The notes: generated by a model from the letters alone, not told the origin. Counted from the stretch's first letter, positions 1 to 10,864 are shown. The stretch: DNA of 64,000 bases from Flavobacterium agrisoli (GCF_016522065.1 NZ_JAEHFV010000003.1:434001-498000); one strand, 5' to 3'. A program made the numbers and translations.

Positions 1-506
1 GAAATGTTGTCGTGGGCAGTGAAACCGCTACAACCGATAATTGGACTTATGGAGTTTTTAATCAATTTCATGGCAGTTATGGTACAGTTTCTGATGAGGA
101 TAAGCAAAAAATGAAATTAACAACACCTCATAATATCCAAAATAACGTAAAAACGGATTCGGCTCTCGAAGCCTATGAAAGAGTGCTTAAATTTGGTGGT
201 GCTTCTTTAGTTCGTGATGCTGTTGATACTCGGATTGTAAGTGAAGTAAAAAATGGAAATTATACTTTTGAAGGTTCAAAAGGAAGTAGCAAAGGAATCA
301 TCGATTCACAAGCCGATGTAGGAGGTTGGCCCGAATTAAAAACTACCGAATACCCAAAAGATAGTTCAGGAGACGGAATCCCGGATGAATGGAAACGCAA
401 AATGAAATTAGATATTTCAAGAAATAATCCAAATGGTCACGATTTAAGCTCAGGTTACGAAAATATAGAAGTTTATATCAATAGTTTAGTAGGAAATAAT
501 AAATAA
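1..506 (+). CDS. Pectate lyase, PL1-like, C-terminal part (5' end outside window)
   Basis: The reading frame is open from base 3 to the stop at 506, so only the C-terminal ~168 residues are seen. The tail resembles secreted Bacteroidota PL1 pectate lyases: a segment with DSQADVGGWPEL, a DSSGDGIPDEW segment resembling a calcium-binding dockerin-like motif, and the ending YENIEVYINSLVG. PL1 enzymes cleave polygalacturonate by beta-elimination. It lies 61 bases before a GH43 gene in the same orientation, so it is probably an upstream member of the pectin operon. The catalytic core is not visible, so the family call rests on the tail and on context. Confidence 0.75.
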   Translation, partial: NVVVGSETATTDNWTYGVFNQFHGSYGTVSDEDKQKMKLTTPHNIQNNVKTDSALEAYERVLKFGGASLVRDAVDTRIVSEVKNGNYTFEGSKGSSKGIIDSQADVGGWPELKTTEYPKDSSGDGIPDEWKRKMKLDISRNNPNGHDLSSGYENIEVYINSLVGNNK

Positions 507-567
507 AAATACGTTTCCGGAGCTTGCCGAAGGGAACATTTACCAAAAACACAATTAAAAATACACA

Positions 568-2211
568 ATGAAATTTTACCCTTATCTTTTTTCTCTTTTT
601 ACTTTAAGTGCTGCCGTTGCACAAAACAATCAAAATGCAAAACCGTATGTTTCGAACGTTTGGGTAGCCGATTTAGGAAATGGCAACTATCAAAATCCCA
701 TTTTACAAGCCGATTATTCAGATCCCGATGTTGTTAGGGTGGGCGATGATTATTACATGACAGCCTCTAGTTTTAATTGTACCCCCGGTTTACCTATTTT
801 GCATTCAAAAGATATGGTAAACTGGAAGTTAGTAAACCATGCTTTAGCCAAAGTAACACCTTTAGAGCATTATAATAGCGTTCAACACGGAAATGCGGTT
901 TGGGCACCGAGTATTCGCTACCATAATAAAGAGTTTTATATTTATTGGGGAGACCCAGATTTTGGCATTTTTATGGTGAAAACTAAAAATCCATTAGGGA
1001 AATGGGAAGCGCCAGTTTTGGTCATGGAAGCCAAAGGAATTATCGATACTTGCCCCTTTTGGGATGAAGACGGACGTGTTTACCTTTCGCACGGTTGGGC
1101 AGGAAGCAGAGCAGGTGTAAAGAGTTTATTAACGGTGAAAGAACTTAATGCCGAAGGAACAGCAGTAATTGATGAAGGTCATCACGTATATGATGGTCAT
1201 GAAATCGATCCTACGGTTGAAGGCTCTAAATTGTATAAAAAAGACGGTTACTATTATATTTTTGCTCCTGCAGGTGGGGTGTCTACAGGTTGGCAAATTG
1301 CATTACGATCAAAAAATATCTATGGTCCCTACGAGCGAAAGATAGTTTTAGAGCAAGGAAAATCAACAATCAATGGGCCGCATCAGGGAGCTTGGGTTGA
1401 TACCCCTCAAGGCGAATCGTGGTTTTATCATTTTCAGGATATTGATGCTTATGGCCGAATTGTACATTTGCAACCTATGTCTTGGCAAAATGGCTGGCCT
1501 ATTATAGGAAAAGATCTCGACGGCAATGGCATTGGCGAACCCGTTATGAAATACAAAAAACCAAATGTAGGCAAGAATTACCTCATAGAAACACCTCAAG
1601 AAACCGATTATTTTACCGATAATACTATAGGTTTGCAATGGCAATGGCAAGCTAATCCCAATATGGTTTGGTATGCAAAAATGAGGGATTCAGATAACTT
1701 ACGGTTGTTTTCGATGAAAATGCCAGAGGAATCCAAAAATTTGTGGTTAGTTCCAAATTTATTGTTGCAAAAATTTCCAGCACTTCATTTTTCGGCAACA
1801 ACCAAAATAAAATTAGTCCCAGAAGAAGCTACTTCAGGTAAATCCGCGGGCTTACTCGTTATGGGACTCGATTATGCTTCAGTCCGAATTATACGTAAAA
1901 ATGAAGGCTTTTTTGTTGAACAGTTAGAAGCTAAAAATGCATCTAAAAATCAATCTGAAAATATTAACGCTTCCGAAAAAATAAATCAAAATGAAGTTTA
2001 TTTTAAAGTGGAAGTAAAAGAAAAAGATAAAAATGCCATCTGTGAATTTAGCTATTCTTTAGATGGGAAAAAATTCCTAAAAATAGGAAAACCATTTACA
2101 GCAACACCTGGCAAATGGATAGGAGCCAAAGTAGGTTTGTATAGTGTGAGTGAACAAGAGTCGAAACGTGGTGGATATGCCGATGTTGATTGGTTTAAAG
2201 TTGAAAAATAG
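568..2211 (+). CDS. GH43 family glycoside hydrolase (beta-xylosidase / alpha-L-arabinofuranosidase type)
   Basis: This 547-residue protein has a signal peptide (about residues 1-18) and is predicted to be exported. The five-blade GH43 domain covers roughly residues 40-330. Its catalytic triad is readable: general base Asp52 in YSDPDVV, pKa-modulating Asp160 in IIDTCPFWDEDG, and general acid Glu218 in DPTVEGSKLY. Residues about 345-547 form a beta-sandwich C-terminal domain like those of GH43 xylosidases. GH43 enzymes remove arabinose or xylose (sometimes galactose) side chains; beside pectate lyases and GH28, trimming of pectic side chains is likely. The stop is 6 bases before the GH3 gene. 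Exact substrate cannot be told from sequence. Confidence 0.88.
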   Translation: MKFYPYLFSLFTLSAAVAQNNQNAKPYVSNVWVADLGNGNYQNPILQADYSDPDVVRVGDDYYMTASSFNCTPGLPILHSKDMVNWKLVNHALAKVTPLEHYNSVQHGNAVWAPSIRYHNKEFYIYWGDPDFGIFMVKTKNPLGKWEAPVLVMEAKGIIDTCPFWDEDGRVYLSHGWAGSRAGVKSLLTVKELNAEGTAVIDEGHHVYDGHEIDPTVEGSKLYKKDGYYYIFAPAGGVSTGWQIALRSKNIYGPYERKIVLEQGKSTINGPHQGAWVDTPQGESWFYHFQDIDAYGRIVHLQPMSWQNGWPIIGKDLDGNGIGEPVMKYKKPNVGKNYLIETPQETDYFTDNTIGLQWQWQANPNMVWYAKMRDSDNLRLFSMKMPEESKNLWLVPNLLLQKFPALHFSATTKIKLVPEEATSGKSAGLLVMGLDYASVRIIRKNEGFFVEQLEAKNASKNQSENINASEKINQNEVYFKVEVKEKDKNAICEFSYSLDGKKFLKIGKPFTATPGKWIGAKVGLYSVSEQESKRGGYADVDWFKVEK

Positions 2212-2217
2212 ATAGAA

Positions 2218-4854
2218 ATGCAAAATTTTAAAAAAATAAGTTGGGTTTGTTTGTTAACGGTAAACTTACTATCGGCACAATATGTGCATAAATTTCAAAA
2301 TCCCAATTTGCCTCAAGAGGAAAGGGTAAAAAGTTTAATTGCTGAACTTACAATTGATGAAAAAATAGCCCAATTAATGTCGGATGCACCTGCAATTGAA
2401 CGATTGGGAATTCCGAAATACGATTGGTGGAACGAAGCTATTCATGGTGTGGCTCGTTCGGGTTATGCAACGGTTTTTCCGCAGTCCATAACGATGGCTG
2501 GCTCTTGGAATGAAAATTTAATGTTTGATGTAGCCAATGCTATTTCGGATGAGGTTCGTGCCAAACACCACGAATATAAAAGAAACGGGCAACACGATAT
2601 TTACCAGGGTTTAACCATTTGGTCGCCTAATATCAATATTTTTAGAGATCCTCGTTGGGGACGTGGACATGAAACTTATGGGGAGGATCCTTTTTTAACA
2701 GCCCAAATGGGGTTGCAATTTGTAAAAGGCCTTCAAGGGAATGATGCTAAATATCTAAAAGCAGTGGCAACCGCTAAGCATTATGCAGTACACTCGGGAC
2801 CTGAACCGTTGCGCCACGAATTCAACGTTAACGTGAGCCAACGTGATTTATGGGAAACGTATTTGCCTGCTTTTCGAACTGTAGTGCAAGAGGGAAAAGT
2901 GTATTCTATAATGACCGCTTACAACCGGGTACGAGGAGAGGCCGCAAGTGCTAGTCCGTTATTGTTTGATATTTTGAGAGACAAATGGAAATTTGATGGT
3001 TATGTGGTATCAGACTGTGGAGCCATAGCCGATATTTACAAGGATCATAAGATTAAAAAAACGGCTGCCGAAGCTGCCGCATTGGCCTTAGAGGAAGGTT
3101 GCGATTTAAACTGCGGAAGTACGTATAAAGAACTTAAAGCAGCTATTTCTGAAGGAATTATCACCGAAGATAAAATTGATTTGGCTTTAACACGATTGTA
3201 TTTGGCTCGTTTTAAATTGGGCATGTTTGATGAAGACAGCATTGTACCTTTTGCGCAAATTCCGTTTTCAGTTAATACCAATGAAGCGCACAATTATTTG
3301 GCTAGAAAAGCATCGCAAGAAAGTATTATTTTATTGAAAAATGAAAAGAATGTTTTACCACTTTCTAAAGGTTTAAAAAAAATAGCCGTGATTGGACCCA
3401 ATGCCAATAATGTGCAATCGCTTTTAGGAAATTATAATGGCAATCCTAAAAATCCGATTACAGTATTAAGCGGAATTCAAAATAAAGTGTCGCCTAAAGT
3501 AGAGGTGGTTTACGAAGAGGGGTGTCCTTTAGCAGAAGGATTGCCTACAATGGAAGTGATTCCGTCTGTTTATTTTGAAACCGCAAATGGAAAACAAGGC
3601 TTAAAGGCTGAATATTTTGATAATACCAAATGGGAAGGCCAGCCGTTGTTTACCCAAACCGATGATCAGGTAAATTTCAATTGGGATGTAAATACACCAC
3701 ATCCTAAATTAAAAATGGGCAATTACAGCGTGCGTTGGTCAGGTTTTTTAGTTGCGCCGGAAACAGGTGATTTTTATTTCAGTAATTGGGCTAAACCTTT
3801 TCAGGAATTCACTATTGGAGAAAACGAAAAAGAAGGTGGGAAATTCAAACACCACCCAAAAGTAAATGCTGAAAAAATACACCTCGAAAAAGGAAAAAAA
3901 TATCCAGTAGAGGTTAAGTATAAAAACAATTTTGGAGATGCTACCGCGCAGTTACTTTGGAGTACACCTAAATCAAATCAGTTAGAAAAAGCGGTTGCGT
4001 TGGCAAAATCTTCAGATGTGATTATTCTAGCTTTGGGCTTAAACGATCGTTTAGAGGGTGAAGAAATGGGCGTGAAATTAGAAGGTTTTGAAGGTGGAGA
4101 TCGTACCAGTCTGGATTTACCAAAAACGCAAGAAAATTTACTAAAAGAAATGATTGCAACGCAAAAACCAGTAATAGTGGTGTTGTTAAACGGTAGTGCT
4201 TTATCGATCAATTATGCAGCCGACAATGCAGCTGCCATTGTTGCGGCTGGTTATCCTGGGCAACAAGGAGGAAATGCTATTGCCGATGTATTATTTGGTG
4301 ATTACAATCCGGGAGGAAGACTGCCAGTTACGTATTATAAATCGGTAAATCAGTTACCAGCCTTTGAAAATTATGATATGAAAGGCAGAACCTATCGTTA
4401 TTTTACCCAAGAGCCCTTATATCCTTTTGGATTTGGGTTGAGCTATACGAGTTTTGAATATTCCGATTTAAAATTACCCAATAAAATCAATACTTCCGAT
4501 AATATTAAATTCCAAGTTAAAGTCAAAAATTCCGGCAAAACCGATGGAGACGAAGTCGTACAAGTATATGTTACCGATGAAAAAGCTTCTACACCAAGAC
4601 CAATCCGACAATTAGTAGGTTTTAAAAGAATATTTTTGAAAGCAGGCGAGACAAAAGAAATCGAGTTCGAGATAACAAATCGCCAATTGGCCTTAATCAA
4701 TAAAAAAGAAATGTTGGTGGTAGAGCCGGGTTGGTTTACTATTTCGGTAGGAGGTGAGCAACCTAAATTTAAAGGCAGACTTGATGCTGCTTCTACTCAA
4801 ACCACTAGTAGTCGTTTTCAAATGATAGGAAAAATCCAAAAAATAGCTTTTTAA
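2218..4854 (+). CDS. GH3 family beta-glycosidase with inserted PA14 domain
   Basis: This 878-residue protein has a short signal peptide ending near LLSAQ (residue ~20). The GH3 N-terminal barrel spans ~30-360, with the nucleophile Asp266 in VVSDCGAI and the substrate-binding segments GRGHETYGEDP and KHYAVHSGPE. The C-terminal alpha/beta domain (IAVIGPNANN, ~390 onward) is interrupted by a PA14-like domain (~455-590, LKAEYFDN to the region before LLWSTP). A fibronectin-like domain closes the protein. This arrangement is common in Bacteroidota beta-xylosidases/beta-glucosidases. It probably releases terminal sugars from pectin side chains. It is 6 bases after the GH43 stop, consistent with one operon. 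Confidence 0.88.
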   Translation: MQNFKKISWVCLLTVNLLSAQYVHKFQNPNLPQEERVKSLIAELTIDEKIAQLMSDAPAIERLGIPKYDWWNEAIHGVARSGYATVFPQSITMAGSWNENLMFDVANAISDEVRAKHHEYKRNGQHDIYQGLTIWSPNINIFRDPRWGRGHETYGEDPFLTAQMGLQFVKGLQGNDAKYLKAVATAKHYAVHSGPEPLRHEFNVNVSQRDLWETYLPAFRTVVQEGKVYSIMTAYNRVRGEAASASPLLFDILRDKWKFDGYVVSDCGAIADIYKDHKIKKTAAEAAALALEEGCDLNCGSTYKELKAAISEGIITEDKIDLALTRLYLARFKLGMFDEDSIVPFAQIPFSVNTNEAHNYLARKASQESIILLKNEKNVLPLSKGLKKIAVIGPNANNVQSLLGNYNGNPKNPITVLSGIQNKVSPKVEVVYEEGCPLAEGLPTMEVIPSVYFETANGKQGLKAEYFDNTKWEGQPLFTQTDDQVNFNWDVNTPHPKLKMGNYSVRWSGFLVAPETGDFYFSNWAKPFQEFTIGENEKEGGKFKHHPKVNAEKIHLEKGKKYPVEVKYKNNFGDATAQLLWSTPKSNQLEKAVALAKSSDVIILALGLNDRLEGEEMGVKLEGFEGGDRTSLDLPKTQENLLKEMIATQKPVIVVLLNGSALSINYAADNAAAIVAAGYPGQQGGNAIADVLFGDYNPGGRLPVTYYKSVNQLPAFENYDMKGRTYRYFTQEPLYPFGFGLSYTSFEYSDLKLPNKINTSDNIKFQVKVKNSGKTDGDEVVQVYVTDEKASTPRPIRQLVGFKRIFLKAGETKEIEFEITNRQLALINKKEMLVVEPGWFTISVGGEQPKFKGRLDAASTQTTSSRFQMIGKIQKIAF

Positions 4855-4906
4855 ATTAAAAATTGTGTTAAACTCAAATCCGCAATCCCATAAAATGAAT
4901 CCAAAA

Positions 4907-6478
4907 ATGAAAAAAATTACTGCCGTTGTCAAAGCATTATTTGTTTTACTAGTATTTTCTTGTTCTTCTGATCCTGTTGAAAAAGAAGTAAAAGTTAGTT
5001 CGATTGTCATAAACGGTGATAATGTTGTAGGAGCGGAATCCAAACAGCTTTCGGTTACCGTTAGTCCTTCTTCTGCAACCAATAAAGAAGTAACTTGGAA
5101 TGTTTCTGATAAAAATATAGCAGTTATTACTGAAACGGGACTTTTAACAGGACTTAAAAACGGCTCTGTAAAAGTAACGGCAACAGCCAAAGACGGCTCG
5201 GGAGTAATATCTGAGAAAAACTATACCGTTTCTGGAATAAAAGACCCAGTCGTATTAGTTGAAAGTATTTCTATAAACAACGTTTCAATTACCGACGGTA
5301 AACCTGTACAATTAACTGCTGGGGTTTTACCAGCAACGGCAACGAACAAAGAATTGGTTTGGACAGTTTCGAATGATGCTATTGCAACAATTAGCGCAGA
5401 GGGAATAATAACTCCAAAAATCAACGGAACCATTATAGTAACGGCAACAGCAAAAGACGGAAGCGGAAAAAGTGGTCAATTGCAATTGGTGATTTCTGGG
5501 GTTACTATAGTGTATCAAACTACGGTTAGAGGCGAAAGCATTTTACTTTGGCAACGAAACAACGGAGGATGGGGTAAAGCGGTAGCCGACCTCAATTTAT
5601 ACAACACTCAACAAACAGCCGCACAAATTACAACGGCTTTGAATTCTAAAAATTTAACCGATACTACTATCGATAACGGACATGTAGTGACCGAACTCAG
5701 ATGGTTATTGGCAGATTACAAAACAACTCAAAATCCAAATTATTTAGCTGCCGCCGAAAAAGCAATTGATTGGTTATTTGCTGCACAATATGCTAACGGA
5801 GGTTGGCCGCAATACTACCCGGATAAAAGTGGCTACCGACACCAAATTACTTATAATGATAATGCAATTGCAAACGTAATGAATTTGATGTGGGATATTA
5901 CTAAATCGAAAAATAATCTTGACTTAGTGAATGAGAAGTACAAAGAAAAAGCGCAAACGGCTTTTAATAAAGGAATTGAAGTTATTTTAAAAACACAAAT
6001 TACCTACAAAGGCAAAAAAACGGTTTGGTGCGCTCAACATGACGAAGTGACTTTGCTTCCGGCCTTAGCAAGAGCGTATGAATTACCAAGTTTTAGCGGT
6101 TCCGAATCGGTAGGGATTGTTCGAGTTTTAATGTTAGTCGAGCAACCTTCGGCCGAAGTAAAACAAGCTATTAAAGATGCGATAGATTGGTTTAATGGAG
6201 CAAAATTATTTGATATCGCGACCAAAAAAATAAGTGATGCATCACAACCTTCTGGCCAAGATTTGGTTGTTGTGGCTTCTCCAGGAAGTGTTCTTTGGGC
6301 TCGTTTTTATGATTTAGAAAACAACCAACCATTCTTTTGTGGGCGAGACGGAGTTGCTAAAAAAACATTGGCTGAAATTGAAAATGAAAGAAGAGTAGGT
6401 TATGCTTGGTATGGCAATTGGCCATCAACTTTAATAGATAAGGATTACCCAAGCTGGAAAGCAAAAAATGGATTGTAA
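4907..6478 (+). CDS. PL10 pectate lyase lipoprotein with two Big_2 domains
   Basis: The open frame begins at a GTG (4865), but I choose the ATG at 4907 because it starts a clean lipoprotein signal, MKKITAVVKALF...LVFSC, with the lipobox Cys at residue ~19. An ATG at 4895 is also possible. Two bacterial Ig-like (Big_2) domains follow (about residues 30-110 and 118-200, both ending VTATAKDGSG). The C-terminal ~320 residues are a PL10 pectate lyase domain (NGGWGKAV, GGWPQYYPD, WCAQHDEVTLLPA, GYAWYGNWP). PL10 enzymes cleave polygalacturonate by Ca-dependent beta-elimination. Surface anchoring with Ig-like spacers suggests the enzyme acts outside the cell to start depolymerisation. Confidence 0.87.
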   Translation: MKKITAVVKALFVLLVFSCSSDPVEKEVKVSSIVINGDNVVGAESKQLSVTVSPSSATNKEVTWNVSDKNIAVITETGLLTGLKNGSVKVTATAKDGSGVISEKNYTVSGIKDPVVLVESISINNVSITDGKPVQLTAGVLPATATNKELVWTVSNDAIATISAEGIITPKINGTIIVTATAKDGSGKSGQLQLVISGVTIVYQTTVRGESILLWQRNNGGWGKAVADLNLYNTQQTAAQITTALNSKNLTDTTIDNGHVVTELRWLLADYKTTQNPNYLAAAEKAIDWLFAAQYANGGWPQYYPDKSGYRHQITYNDNAIANVMNLMWDITKSKNNLDLVNEKYKEKAQTAFNKGIEVILKTQITYKGKKTVWCAQHDEVTLLPALARAYELPSFSGSESVGIVRVLMLVEQPSAEVKQAIKDAIDWFNGAKLFDIATKKISDASQPSGQDLVVVASPGSVLWARFYDLENNQPFFCGRDGVAKKTLAEIENERRVGYAWYGNWPSTLIDKDYPSWKAKNGL

Positions 6479-6524
6479 CTCTGCTTCAAATAAAATAAAT
6501 TAAAGGCACAAGAAGAAAATTCAC

Positions 6525-8993
6525 ATGAACAAAAACAATTTTTTTTTAAACTTTTTAGTTGCTTTAGTAACCGTATGTAGCACATTTGCACAGCAAAATT
6601 TGATTTTGCACTACGATAAACCTGCTACTAATTGGAATGAAGCGCTACCAATTGGCAATGGTCGTTTAGGAGCTATGCTGTATGGTAATCCTCAAAAAGA
6701 AGAACTGCAATTAAACGAAGAAACAGTTTGGGCAGGAGAACCGGGAAACAATGTTCCTAAAAATGCTTTTCCTAAAATAGAAGAAATAAGAAGACTGCTA
6801 TTTGCAGGAAAAAATAAAGAAGCGCAAGATTTAGCAAACAAGACCTTCCCCAGAGTGGTACCCAAGGAATTAAATTACGGTATGCCTTATCAAACGGTAG
6901 GGAGTTTATGGATTGATTTTCCTGAACATGAAAGCGCTATCAACTATAAAAGAGATTTGGATATTGAAAAGGCAGTAGCTTCTGTAAGTTATAAGGCGAA
7001 TGGAATTAACTACAAAAGAGAACTTTTTACTTCTTTTGTGGATGATGTAATAATTCTAAAAATAAGCGCCGACAGAAAAAAAAGTATTAGTTTTTCTTTA
7101 TACGCAACCAGTCCACAGCTAGTAAATAGCACACAAATAAAAGACAATAGACTGGTTTTTGAAGGAACAACAGGTAATGCAGATAATAAAACTGGCAAAA
7201 TAAAATATGTGGGAGAAGCATCCTGTAGTTTAAAAGGTGGAAAATTAACAGCTTCATCAAATAGCTTGACTGTTGAAAAGGCTGATGAGGTGGTTATTCG
7301 TATTTCTATAGCAACTAATTTTAAAAATTATAAAGAGCTTAGTGAAAATGCTGCCGAAAAAGCCAATACAATTTTAAATAAAGCGATCAAAAAGGATTAT
7401 GAGCAATCTTTAAAAAATCATATTGAGGCATATCAAAAATATTTTAACCGTGTGTCTTTGTATTTGGGTGATTCACCGCAATCTAAAAAAACAACAGATG
7501 TTCGAATTAAAGAATTTGCCACTCATTATGACCCACAATTGGTAGCGCTTTATTTTCAATTTGGTCGTTATTTGTTGATTTCGAGTTCGCAACCCGGAAA
7601 TCAACCTGCAAATTTACAGGGAATATGGAATCATAAATTAAATCCATCGTGGGACAGTAAGTATACGGTAAATATTAATACCGAAATGAATTATTGGCCT
7701 GCCGAAATTACCAATTTGAGCGAAATGCATGTGCCTCTTTTCAGTATGTTGAAAGATTTAGCTGTAACGGGGCAAGAAAGCGCTTCTGAAATGTATCATG
7801 CTCGCGGTTGGAACATGCATCATAATACAGATTTATGGCGTATTACCGGGGTAGTAGATGGAGGGTTTTATGGGCTTTGGCCTATGGGCGGCGCATGGCT
7901 TACCCAACATTTGTGGCAACATTATTTGTATAACGGAGATCAAGCTTTTTTGGAAGAATATTATCCTGTACTAAAAGGCGTAACTCAATTTTATCTCGAT
8001 GTACTTCAAGAAGAACCCGAACACAAATGGTTAGTAGTAGCTCCTTCAATGTCTCCCGAAAACACCTACGAAAAAAGTGTGAGTATATCGGCAGGAACAA
8101 CTATGGACAATCAATTGGTGGCGGATGTTTTTAATAATTTTCTTAAAACTTCAGAAATTTTAAAAATAGATAAACCTTTTGCCGACTCGGTTACTGTAGC
8201 TTTAAAACGCTTGCCGCCCATGCAAATTGGAAAGCAAACACAGTTACAAGAATGGCTTCAGGATGTAGATAAGCCAAATGATCACCACCGACATATTTCG
8301 CATTTATACGGTTTATTTCCTTCGGGGCAATTATCACCGTTTAGAACACCAAAATTAATTGAAGCTGCCAAAAACACTTTAATTTCTAGAGGGGATGTTT
8401 CTACAGGATGGTCAATGGGGTGGAAAGTCAACTGGTGGGCACGATTGCTCGACGGAAATAGAGCATATAAATTAATTAAAGATCAGTTAAGCCCAGCACC
8501 TATTGATAATAAAGGAGAATCTGGGGGGACTTATCCGAATCTTTTAGATGCTCATCCACCTTTTCAAATTGATGGGAATTTTGGATGTACCGCCGGAATT
8601 GCCGAAATGTTATTACAAAGTTATGATGGAGCGATTTATCTGTTACCCGCTTTACCAAATGATTTTAAAGAAGGAAAAGTTACGGGTCTGAAAGCTAGAG
8701 GTGGTTTTGAAGTCAGTATGGAGTGGAAAAAAGGAAAACTAAATCAATTAAAAATTGTTTCTGCTTTAGGGGGAAATTGTAGGTTGCGCTTACCAGCAGC
8801 AATTGATCTAAAAGGAAAGGTCACTCTAGCAGAAGCAAAGGGTGAGAATCCCAATGTGTTTTTTCAAATTAATGCAATTAAAGAGCCGATTATGTCAGAT
8901 AAAGCAATTTTAAAGGGTTTTGAAATTCCAAATACAAAATGTTATGATTTTGATACAAAAGCAGGTGAAACGTATACTTTTGAAGTAAAATAA
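6525..8993 (+). CDS. GH95 alpha-L-fucosidase / alpha-L-galactosidase
   Basis: This 822-residue secreted protein has a signal peptide through STFAQ (~residue 23). The N-terminal domain starts [29 protein letters not shown], typical of GH95 (shown here only in part: [14 protein letters not shown]). The catalytic alpha/alpha barrel carries [22 protein letters not shown], the MSPENTY region and [16 protein letters not shown]. These are characteristic GH95 segments. Known GH95 enzymes remove alpha-1,2-L-fucose or alpha-L-galactose, both found in plant cell wall polysaccharides including rhamnogalacturonan II and xyloglucan. In this locus, removal of such decorations from pectin is the best guess. 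The next gene starts 4 bases later. Confidence 0.9.
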   Translation: MNKNNFFLNFLVALVTVCSTFAQQNLILHYDKPATNWNEALPIGNGRLGAMLYGNPQKEELQLNEETVWAGEPGNNVPKNAFPKIEEIRRLLFAGKNKEAQDLANKTFPRVVPKELNYGMPYQTVGSLWIDFPEHESAINYKRDLDIEKAVASVSYKANGINYKRELFTSFVDDVIILKISADRKKSISFSLYATSPQLVNSTQIKDNRLVFEGTTGNADNKTGKIKYVGEASCSLKGGKLTASSNSLTVEKADEVVIRISIATNFKNYKELSENAAEKANTILNKAIKKDYEQSLKNHIEAYQKYFNRVSLYLGDSPQSKKTTDVRIKEFATHYDPQLVALYFQFGRYLLISSSQPGNQPANLQGIWNHKLNPSWDSKYTVNINTEMNYWPAEITNLSEMHVPLFSMLKDLAVTGQESASEMYHARGWNMHHNTDLWRITGVVDGGFYGLWPMGGAWLTQHLWQHYLYNGDQAFLEEYYPVLKGVTQFYLDVLQEEPEHKWLVVAPSMSPENTYEKSVSISAGTTMDNQLVADVFNNFLKTSEILKIDKPFADSVTVALKRLPPMQIGKQTQLQEWLQDVDKPNDHHRHISHLYGLFPSGQLSPFRTPKLIEAAKNTLISRGDVSTGWSMGWKVNWWARLLDGNRAYKLIKDQLSPAPIDNKGESGGTYPNLLDAHPPFQIDGNFGCTAGIAEMLLQSYDGAIYLLPALPNDFKEGKVTGLKARGGFEVSMEWKKGKLNQLKIVSALGGNCRLRLPAAIDLKGKVTLAEAKGENPNVFFQINAIKEPIMSDKAILKGFEIPNTKCYDFDTKAGETYTFEVK

Positions 8994-8997
8994 ACGA

Positions 8998-10014
8998 ATG
9001 GAACGCAGCTATTTAAATAGTAAAATAAAAGTAAAGAATTTACTCTTATTATTTTTAGTATTAGGTCTACAAAGTACTCATGCCCAATATATAAACGGCA
9101 TTACAAATGTACGCGATACCTCTTTTACCAACGAAAGTGCCTTTAGCAAAACCCTCAAAAACTTTCCAACAATTACAAAAGTGCAACTGCCACATTTTAA
9201 AAACGTAACCCAAAAAAACAATCTGGTATATTGCAGTTATGGAAAACGAAAAATGCGGTTGGATGTTTTTTTTGATAAAAATAAGGTTGAAAAGCAAACG
9301 GCAATTATCATCATTCACGGAGGCGGATGGCGTTCGGGTAATAAGGAGCAACATCATCAAATGGCACAAAAACTAGCGAGTTTGGGTTATGTCTGTTTTA
9401 CGCCAGAGTACCGGTTATCTACCGAAGCGCTTTTTCCAGCGGCAGTTTATGATCTCAAAGCAGCTATTCGATGGGTGCGTGAAAATGCCGAAAAGTACAA
9501 TGTCAATCCCAATCAAATTGTATCATTAGGATTTTCTGCTGGTGGCGAATTGGCAGCTTTTGTAGGTGTTACCGGAAATATGCCTCTTTTTGAAGGTAAT
9601 ATGGCCAATTCCGATTCCAAATCGCAGGTCAATGCTATTATAGACATCGATGGAACCTTGTCCTTTGTTCACCCAGAAAGCAGTGAAATGCAAACTTCGG
9701 ATGTGGATAAAAAAATCGGCGCTTCCACTTATTGGCTGGGGTATCGAATTAAAGAACAGCCTATACTTTGGGAAGCCGCATCGCCCTTAAGTTATGTGGG
9801 CAAAAATACACCACCAACCTTGTTTATTAACAGTTCTATCACCCGAATGCATGCTGGTCGAAATGATTTTATTCGAGTTTTAGAAGAAAATAAAATTTAC
9901 AATGAAGTGCATGAATTTGAAAATTCGCCGCATACTTTTTGTCTATTCAATCCTTGGTTTGATCCTACCATTGCCTATATAGACGATTTTTTGACTGCCA
10001 TTTTTAAAAATTAA
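8998..10014 (+). CDS. Secreted alpha/beta-hydrolase esterase (carbohydrate esterase-like)
   Basis: This 338-residue protein has an N-terminal hydrophobic signal ending QSTHAQ (residue ~30). It is an alpha/beta hydrolase of the HSL/acetylesterase type: oxyanion HGGGW (107-111) and nucleophile elbow GFSAG with Ser180. A distal His is in NSPHTF near the C terminus. It starts 4 bases after the GH95 stop and precedes the CE12 acetylesterase, so a role in removing acetyl or similar esters from pectin is likely. Its specificity cannot be read from the sequence. Confidence 0.8.
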   Translation: MERSYLNSKIKVKNLLLLFLVLGLQSTHAQYINGITNVRDTSFTNESAFSKTLKNFPTITKVQLPHFKNVTQKNNLVYCSYGKRKMRLDVFFDKNKVEKQTAIIIIHGGGWRSGNKEQHHQMAQKLASLGYVCFTPEYRLSTEALFPAAVYDLKAAIRWVRENAEKYNVNPNQIVSLGFSAGGELAAFVGVTGNMPLFEGNMANSDSKSQVNAIIDIDGTLSFVHPESSEMQTSDVDKKIGASTYWLGYRIKEQPILWEAASPLSYVGKNTPPTLFINSSITRMHAGRNDFIRVLEENKIYNEVHEFENSPHTFCLFNPWFDPTIAYIDDFLTAIFKN

Positions 10015-10033
10015 AAAACAATTCCTACAGATA

Positions 10034-10852
10034 ATGAAAATAAAAACACTCCAAGTTTTAGCGCTTTTTACCATACTTTTTAGTTTATGGGCATTTGATT
10101 TAAAACCCAAAAAGATAACCACGGTTTATTTAATTGGCGATTCGACTATGGCCGATTACGCTAACAATTACGAGCCAGGAAAAGACTACATGAAAACCCG
10201 ATTTCCAGTTACTGGATGGGGACAAGTTTTTCAACCTTTTTTGGTTAAAGATAGTCTTCCTAAAGTCAGAAAGTTAATCAAAACCGATAGTGTTTTCGTA
10301 GATGACAGAGCCAGAGGAGGACGCAGTACCCGAACTTTTTTTCAGGAAGGAAGATGGAGAGCCGTGTATGAAAACCTTAAAAAAGGGGATATTGTAATCA
10401 TGCAATTTGGTCATAATGATGCCGCAAAGGACAAAACAGAGCGCTATGTAGATGTTGAAGGGTATAAAGAATTTTTAAGATTGTTTGTAACCCAAACTCG
10501 AGAAAAAGGAGCTACCCCGATTATAGTAACGCCAGTGGCACGCAATTACCCTTGGGAAAACGGAATCTTAAACGATACGCATGGCGATTATGATAAAGCA
10601 CCAAAAGAAGTAGCTGCCGAAATGAACGTGTCGTTAATCGATTTGAACAAGGCTTCTAGAACTTTTTTTACAAAAAAAGGAAAAGATTTTGTCACCCAAA
10701 ATTACTTTATGAATTTACCCGCCGGAAAATACGAAGCCTATCCGGAAGGACAAAAAGACAATACCCATTTTCAAACAGCCGGAGCGGTTGAGGTGGCGAG
10801 GCTTGTTTTTGAAGAAATGCAAAAAATACAAGAAAAATCAGCAACTAATTAA
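10034..10852 (+). CDS. Rhamnogalacturonan acetylesterase, CE12 family (SGNH hydrolase)
   Basis: This 272-residue protein with a short signal sequence shows all SGNH blocks of CE12: GDSTM with the nucleophile Ser37, a Gly in RARGGRSTRTF, GHND at 126-129, and the catalytic Asp/His pair in DNTHF near residue 244. CE12 enzymes deacetylate galacturonic acid in rhamnogalacturonan I or homogalacturonan, making the backbone accessible to lyases and GH28 or GH105-type enzymes. It is 19 bases after the esterase gene and 12 bases before GH28 in the same orientation. Confidence 0.9.
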   Translation: MKIKTLQVLALFTILFSLWAFDLKPKKITTVYLIGDSTMADYANNYEPGKDYMKTRFPVTGWGQVFQPFLVKDSLPKVRKLIKTDSVFVDDRARGGRSTRTFFQEGRWRAVYENLKKGDIVIMQFGHNDAAKDKTERYVDVEGYKEFLRLFVTQTREKGATPIIVTPVARNYPWENGILNDTHGDYDKAPKEVAAEMNVSLIDLNKASRTFFTKKGKDFVTQNYFMNLPAGKYEAYPEGQKDNTHFQTAGAVEVARLVFEEMQKIQEKSATN

Positions 10853-10864
10853 ATAGGTAGAAGA

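Noticed and set aside
4693-5190. 165-codon antisense ORF across the GH3/PL10 junction
   Set aside because: Shadow of two well-supported genes on the opposite strand; no start signal or homology.
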